NCBI GenBank assembly: GCA_028829895.1
Contig: CM054182.1
Span: forward strand, 84,438,046 to 84,502,045
Length of the DNA: 64,000 nt
Direction: 5' to 3'
Source of the DNA: Sinotaia quadrata
Lineage: Eukaryota > Mollusca > Gastropoda > Architaenioglossa > Viviparidae
Position 1 is the stretch's first letter. Each line of letters opens with the position of its first letter. The translations under genes and the position numbers were made by a program. Positions 58,226 through 64,000 of this stretch are shown in pieces. Below the pieces are notes generated by a model that was not told the DNA's origin, did no database searches, and saw nothing but the letters and a program-made list of their open reading frames with translations.

Positions 58226-58560
58226 TAATATGTAAAGCTGCACTGAGAAATTAACAGACCATATCTGGAGCTGCACTGATAATCGTACAGAGATTATAAC
58301 CAACATTCCACTGACAATGTTTCATTGAATATGTAAAACTTTACTGATAATTTATATGAATTTCTAAAATACACTGATAATTTTACAAAACTTCAATGAT
58401 AATTTTACAGACAGTATCTACAACTGCATTGATAATTTTACAGACATTATCTGCAACTGCACTTATAATTTTACAGACATTATCTGTAACTGCACTGATA
58501 ATTTTAGACAGTGTCTACAACTGCACTGATAATTTTACAAAAATATATCAGACCTCATAC
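58226..58560 (+). repeat. ~32-bp degenerate minisatellite
   Basis: CTGCACTGATAATTTTACAG then ACATTATCTGCAA recurs about eight to ten times. It abuts the 35-bp array and shares GGTAATT/GATAATT-like phrases, so it may be a drifted sister of it. Confidence 0.85.
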
Positions 58561-59354
58561 TGCTTGCAAATAACATTTCTCGGACTTTTGTTATCACTTC
58601 ATTATAATTATTCTGACTTGATAAATCAATATTTGTTACCTGAATTTATTATTGTTTGTTACTGATACACATAGATCTCGTATTACTATTAAAATTATCA
58701 CCATAATTATCCAATTTGGCAGTTAAAATTACCGTCTGCAAATGGTTTTAATCCTCGTTTAGTGTGGAACGAGAAAGAAGGCGTCGAACAAAGGGAGAGA
58801 ACTAAACACACAATTTCGATCGCTAACTACCCTTTCTTCTGCGCGTCGAGTCAGCTGTGGCAGGATAATTATAATGATGACGGAGATAATTGTAGTAATG
58901 ATGCTAAGGAACGGGAAACATTTAAAGAAAGACAACTCTAACCTCAGACGACATCGAATGAAGAGACATTTAAGTCTGAATAGCACTACTTCTAGTGAAA
59001 ATTAAACTATATACTCTAAGCCACACAATTGGTTCTATTTCTACTCTATTGCATTTGGCATGGTTAGAACTGCTGATAATAAATATACAGTAATAGTGAA
59101 AGAAATCTTTCTTTCTTTCAAAGCAAACAGTGAGCAGTGAGTCTGATTTTTTTTTAAATGTGGTTATAGTCTGTTAATATCTTTTGACACTACAAATACG
59201 CTCACACAAACACACACGCATACGAAGACACACGCACGCAGAGAGATGAAGTCTAACATGTAAATACTTTTAGAACAATCACACAAACACGCACATTTAC
59301 ACAAGAACACACGCAAATAAACGTACATGTACATATGCAAGAGTGTCTCTTTCC
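58561..59354. other. AT-rich spacer
   Basis: CA-rich segments lie at about 59190-59330. Nothing coding recognised. Confidence 0.4.
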
Positions 59355-59690
59355 TAGCACACCTCTACACTCGTGTACAGTTATGTTTACTTAGACTCCT
59401 CTATACTCGTGTACAGTTGTGTTTACTCAGACACCTCGTGTACAGTTATGTTTACTCAGACACCTCTATACTCGTGTACAGTTGTGTTTACTTAGACACC
59501 TCTATACTCGCATACAGTTATGTTTACTCAGACACCTCTATACTCGCATACAGTTGTGTTTACTCAGACACCTCTATACTCGCATACAGTTATGTTTACT
59601 CAGACACCGAAACACTCGCATACAGTTATGTTTACTCAGACACCGAAACACTCGCACACAGTTATGTTTACTCAGACACCGAAACATGAA
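59355..59690 (+). repeat. 36-bp minisatellite, about nine units
   Basis: CTCTATACTCGTGTACAGTT then GTGTTTACTCAGACAC recurs every 36 bp, with CGAAACACTCGCATACAG variants on the right. It is divisible by three, so several frames stay open. Confidence 0.94.
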
Positions 59691-61158
59691 ACGCACGGAT
59701 ATAAATATATTACTAGCACAGAAACCGTACACAACACATACACGGACACTCACACACATCAAACTCAAGCATATATGATAAAATAAAATATAAATCCAGA
59801 GAAGATGTGTCACTTTAAACCTTTTGTAAGTGAAGTGAATGTGTTTGTAATCAATAACTTAATTGCTTTAAATTATGCTATTGCTGTTTTTCTCGCAATT
59901 TTATAAATCGTTAAATTATTTGTATAATATCGTGCTTTTCTTGATATTTTTTCTTTGGTTCCCTAAGCTTGTATTCTCTCTCTCCACCCCAACCCCCAAA
60001 TTAAAAAGAAAAAAAAAACATTTTATAAGAATGTAAAGCTCCCGTTGCTGAAGGAACACACACATAGTCACAAAGTCACAAAGTCACATAGTCACATACT
60101 CAAAATAGTTTACGTATACGGATATGCTTATGATGAGCGTAAGTTCGTGACTAGTCAATGTACAGACGTAGTTTGTGACTACTGAGTTATGAGCAGAATG
60201 TATGGGCGTTTGTGCGTGACTGTTCTGAGACCCAGGTGAACGAGCGCGCATTTATGTGTGGCTGTTGAAGAGCGGGTGAACGTCTGGACGCGTTTGTGCG
60301 TGATGGATCAGTGGGAAGGTAATGATCGAGCACTCGGACTGTGCCCAAGTTAGTCGCAAAGACCACAGAGTCAAGTCAGTTCAAAGAGCCCAGACGGAGC
60401 TAACCATCAGAGATTATTCAGTTAACTGTCTCACTGCTAATCACACGGCTGTCGCGCGGTTTAAATGTATGGACTGGAGAGAGGAGAAAGATGAACAATT
60501 TTCTTTGTGCACGGCTGATAGAGTGCTTTCCCTTTGCTCTGAGCAACTTGCCAACGACTCGGTCCTAAATTGCACACTAATGGGGAATTTACACTAGTAA
60601 AAGGAGAGTGCAAACAGTCGGGGGAAAAGTCCATTGAAATCATATGATGCCATCCGCTGGGTCCCACGAATTGTGTGCGTGCATAGTCGGCCTTACCCAG
60701 ACATTACAATCGCGTTGGACCAAAAAATGTTCAACGTGATTTCACAAAACAGATTTCATCAAGTCTTTTTCAAACTTCGTTTCAAATTGAGCATTAGTGG
60801 ATCAGTGCGATGGAAATTGTATGACGTCAGTGAACTCACCTAATGTGTTAGATCTGAACTCTGTACTGCGAGAAGTATTTCCAGTTCATGTTAATCATGT
60901 TCAGTGATTCTAGTGTATACCTGTCACAGAGTTTCATTCAGACATTATACATTCTTCTGGGTAGAGTGAACTTCCCAAAATATCAAGTTCCAATGTGTGC
61001 ATATCCATTGAGGACAAATGCAATGGCTTTTATAGGATTGGTGAGTTTATGCCTGCATTTCGGCAGTGTGAACCGTGCTTAATAAGTACACACAGATGTA
61101 GGTAGGAATGAGATTTTGTTGGGATCACCTCGAATGCTTGCTTCTCGTTGTGACTGGT
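59691..61158. other. Unannotated intergenic DNA
   Basis: A 10-bp CACAAAGT/CACATAGT repeat lies at about 60060-60101. A 91-codon forward frame (60322-60597) has no recognised motif. No gene supported. Confidence 0.4.
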
Positions 61159-61408
61159 CATAATTATTTTAAACTTTACTATAACAGATAAGTTTGTTTA
61201 ATTGTAATATAATATTGAGAATGAATGCTTATTTGATCAATCATAATTATTTTAAACTTTACTATAAAAGATAAGTTTGTTTAATTGTAATATAATATTG
61301 AGAATGAATGCTTATTTGATCAATCATAATTATTTTAAACTTTAAAAGATAAGTTTGTTTAATTGTAATATAATATTGAGAATGAATGCTTATTTGATCA
61401 ACAAGAAA
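61159..61408 (+). repeat. 83-bp tandem repeat, three units
   Basis: CATAATTATTTTAAACTTTA starts at 61159 and 61242 and, shortened, at 61325. The third unit lacks about nine bases. GATAAGTTTGTTTAATTGTA is shared by all. Confidence 0.95.
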
Positions 61409-61435
61409 TCAGACTATAGTAGTTTGTCAAACAGG

Positions 61436-61484
61436 CAAACGTCATTAACAAACGTCATTAACATACGTCATTAACATACGTCAT
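61436..61484 (+). repeat. ~13-bp short tandem repeat
   Basis: ACGTCATTAACA or ACGTCATTAACAT recurs about four times. Confidence 0.85.
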
Positions 61485-62204
61485 TCTTCCAGTACTAAAT
61501 ATCAAACTAGTCTCCTTCACACTAATCCCTTTTATCGGCGTATTTATTGGTTACATTTTATGGTTACACTTTGATATCAACATATTTAATTTAATTTATT
61601 CCAGCCTGTCGTACACTTAGAAGAAAAAAGTATGTATGTGTATTTGGGAAAGTGGGAAGTAAATAAGCAAAACGAAAGAACATATATTTGTAGTTTATTT
61701 ATATTTTTTTCTGTTTTCAGCTACTTTGTTGTATGTTGCCATTCTTAAAATTACAGCCGCTAGTGGTGATGACTAAGTGCAATTATTTGCCCGTTCTGTA
61801 CGGTTGAAAGTCTGAGAAAATACCAATCCGATGATTGCTGTTAATTGATTTAATTGTCTCGTCTCTAGCACAACTGCTGAGCCCGGCCATGCAGTTAGCC
61901 GGCTCTGTCAATCAGAACGTTTTCATGAGTGGAAAATGCAAATTTTCGCTAACGAGACGTCAGATAACTTCGTGCAGTCAGACTTGAAAAAAAACAAGTC
62001 TTCAACTAAAATCGTTATCATCGTCCTTGTCATCTTTATCATCCTTGTCACCAGTGTATGCTTACCATATTAATTGAAGATCAGCGTGTATGTCTGTGCT
62101 ATTGTAAACAAATGGAATGGAGAGTAGACTATAAAAAGTGTGTATGGTAAAAGATGAACGAGTTTGGATTTCGGTGCTAGTTGTATAATAAATCAGTGAA
62201 TGAA
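61485..62204. other. Spacer with a motif-rich segment
   Basis: 61830-61985 contains TTAATTGATTTAATTG, ATGCAAAT and balanced GC. It could be a regulatory segment, but there is no direct support. Confidence 0.25.
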
Positions 62205-62545
62205 CTTCTGGATGTTATTTTTTTATGACATAGTACGAACAATGCCTCTCCTGCAGTGATTGTCCTTATGATGAAAAAAAATGCTTGGCATTGAGTTTTT
62301 TTTTTTATTAAATTATGATAGAGTGCGAACAACGCTTGCTCATGCAGTTTTCGGTATAATGAAAAAAATGGTTGGCAAAGAGTTTTTTTATGATAGAGTG
62401 CGAACAACGTTTACTCATAGGATATTTGTTGTAAGATGGAAAAATTGGTTGGCAAATTTTGTTTATGATTAGAGTGCCAACAACGCTTGTTCATACAATA
62501 AAAAAAACAACCCCAAACTGCTTGGCTTTTAGTTTTTGTTTATGA
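62205..62545 (+). repeat. ~70-bp degenerate tandem repeat
   Basis: TATGATAGAGTGCGAACAAC, then CTCATGCAG..., then AAAAAATGGTTGGCAAAG, recurs about four times with T-run length changes. Confidence 0.8.
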
Positions 62546-62989
62546 TAACATGTAAACAACGTTTAATGATATAGTGTTTGTCGTTTGGTTGGCACGGATA
62601 ATTTTGTTTGATAAGGCGTGAATGACTCGTGGGCCGGTGTTAGTCGTGTGATATGGACAGTGGGTGCGGTTTACTGTATAACGTATAATGTAATATTGAT
62701 TTCGGTGATAATCGTACCTGAATTACTTTTGTGTACGGTGTCAAGTCATATGATAATTGTTAAACGACCTATAGGCACGAGTTTTGTCGAATGATATGGG
62801 GTGAACTCATTTTGAATATTGCGTCCGTGTTTTTATGGGAAGTGAAAGATTTGTGAATAGGAATTTCATTGTATGATAAAGAATTCAAAGCTTACGGGTC
62901 CCCTGAACGTCTTCCAGACAGGTCTACGGTGTCTGTTGTATAGATGATAATAAGATGATGCACTACTGCTACAAACGATGTTGTGCACT

Positions 62990-63410
62990 AAGTGAACATT
63001 TCTATTGTGGTTATGAAATTTACAGTGCGAATTGAAACACTTGTATTGTGGGTACGAAATTTGTAGTGCGAATCGAAATACTTGTATTGTGGTTATGAAA
63101 TTTACAGTGCGATGCGATAACTTGTGTTGTGAGTACGAAATTTGTAGGATGATATACGAAAAGTTTGTTTGCAGTGTAATATGAAACACTTATTTTAAAA
63201 ACAAGAAGTTTAGGGTATGATACGAAACACCGTGTTGTGGGTACAGTGTTTGCAGTGCGATATGAAAGTCTTGTTTTGTTTATACGATGTAGTAGTGCGA
63301 CATGAAACACTGGTTTTGTGAGTAGTACTATGGTGACGTGCTACATAAAACACTGGTTTTGTGAGTAGTACTATGTTGAAGTGCTACATAAAACACTGGT
63401 TTTGTGAGTA
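62990..63410 (+). repeat. ~43-bp degenerate minisatellite
   Basis: TGTATTGTGGTTATGAAATT then TACAGTGCGA...GAAACACT recurs about nine times with drift. The right part includes near-identical CTACATAAAACACTGGTTTT copies. Confidence 0.82.
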
Positions 63411-63445
63411 GGAAGAGCAATTTGATGTGAAATATGTACCGTGTG

Positions 63446-63832
63446 AATACTATGTGCACAGTGATGTGAAATGAACGATTTGTGGGTAAAGGGTTTCAAT
63501 GTGCACAGTGATGTGAAATGAACGATTTGTGAGTAAAAGGTTTCAATGTGCACAGTGATGTGAAATGAACGATTTGTGAGTAAAAGGTTTCAATGTGCAC
63601 AGTGATGTGAAATGAACGATTTGTGAGTAAAAGGTTTCAATGTGCACAGTGATGTGAAATGAACGATTTGTGAGTAAAAGGTTTCAATGTGCACAGTGAT
63701 GTGAAATGAACGATTTGTGAGTAAAAGGTTTCAATGTGCACAGTGATGTGAAATGAACGATTTGTGAGTAAAAGGTTTCAATGTGCACAGTGATGTGAAA
63801 TGAACGATTTGTGAGTAAAAGGTTTCAATGTG
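63446..63832 (+). repeat. 47-bp minisatellite, eight units
   Basis: ATGTGCACAGTGATGTGAAA then TGAACGATTTGTGAGTAAAA recurs at an exact 47-bp step from 63452. Later units look identical, so it was homogenised recently. Confidence 0.96.
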
Positions 63833-63859
63833 TTTTGAGAACCACGAGGCACTCGTATG

Positions 63860-64000
63860 AAGTTTGCAGTGTGACAGGAAAGACTACACTTGTGAGTGTG
63901 ACATTTGCACTGTGACAGGAAAGACTACGCTTGTGAGTGTGACATTTGCAGTGTGACAGGAAAGACTACGCTTGTGAGTGTGACATTTGCACTGTGACAG
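63860..64000 (+). repeat. 41-bp minisatellite running off the window
   Basis: GTGACAGGAAAGACTAC starts at 63871, 63912 and 63953 (41-bp step). The array continues past the window edge. Confidence 0.93.

Overview
This 64 kb window looks like non-genic, AT-rich DNA from an animal genome, most likely a marine invertebrate and plausibly a mollusc. The assignment rests on indirect signs: long (CA)n, (CT)n, (GATA)n and (GAAA)n microsatellites, no bacterial-type gene packing, eukaryotic retrotransposon and DNA-transposon remains, and a Ty3/gypsy element whose gene order is known mainly from marine animals. No complete host protein-coding gene could be supported. The only strong CDS belongs to a mobile element.

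The centrepiece is a complete LTR retrotransposon at 4842-13099 (8,258 bp). It has two 1,549-bp LTRs that look identical by eye, TG...CA ends, a 5-bp target duplication (ACCTC), a primer-binding-site candidate, a purine-rich tract, and one unbroken 1,439-codon Gag-Pol ORF. The ORF reads coiled coil, Gag, CCHC knuckle, protease, integrase (HHCC, DD35E, GPF), reverse transcriptase, RNase H. The enzyme sequences are Ty3/gypsy type, but integrase lies before reverse transcriptase, the Ty1/copia order. This is the hallmark of the Gmr1-like group. The copy appears recent and structurally competent, and it landed inside a 48-bp minisatellite.

Other mobile remains are: a ZBED/GTF2IRD2-type hAT transposase relic at 31133-32060, containing a perfect 67-bp inverted duplication; a decayed 3' end of a non-LTR element with an R2-type restriction-like endonuclease motif and a (TAA)n tail at 46499-47004; a short hAT-like MITE candidate at 47731-47900; a possible fossil LTR with a serine-tRNA-like primer site near 53.4 kb; and two diverged copies of an unnamed ~320-bp interspersed repeat (15881-16201 and 44957-45272).

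The rest is dominated by tandem repeats. About three dozen minisatellite arrays with mostly unrelated units (roughly 10-90 bp) cover about one fifth of the window by rough count, along with more than ten microsatellites. Several show structure beyond simple tandem copies: a 168-bp higher-order repeat built of 28-mers (24.4-24.9 kb), alternating 84/89-bp dimers (14.8-15.3 kb), an inverted block inside a ~25-bp array (21.3 kb), and units carrying their own hairpin (47.1-47.5 kb). Most other open frames are by-products of these arrays.

A CpG-dense stretch at 49.76-50.35 kb has a CCAAT-type box and a short ATG frame ending at a consensus splice donor (CAG|GTGAGC at 50271). It is the best candidate for the 5' end of a host gene, but its identity is unknown. 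The remaining stretches are unannotated AT-rich DNA.
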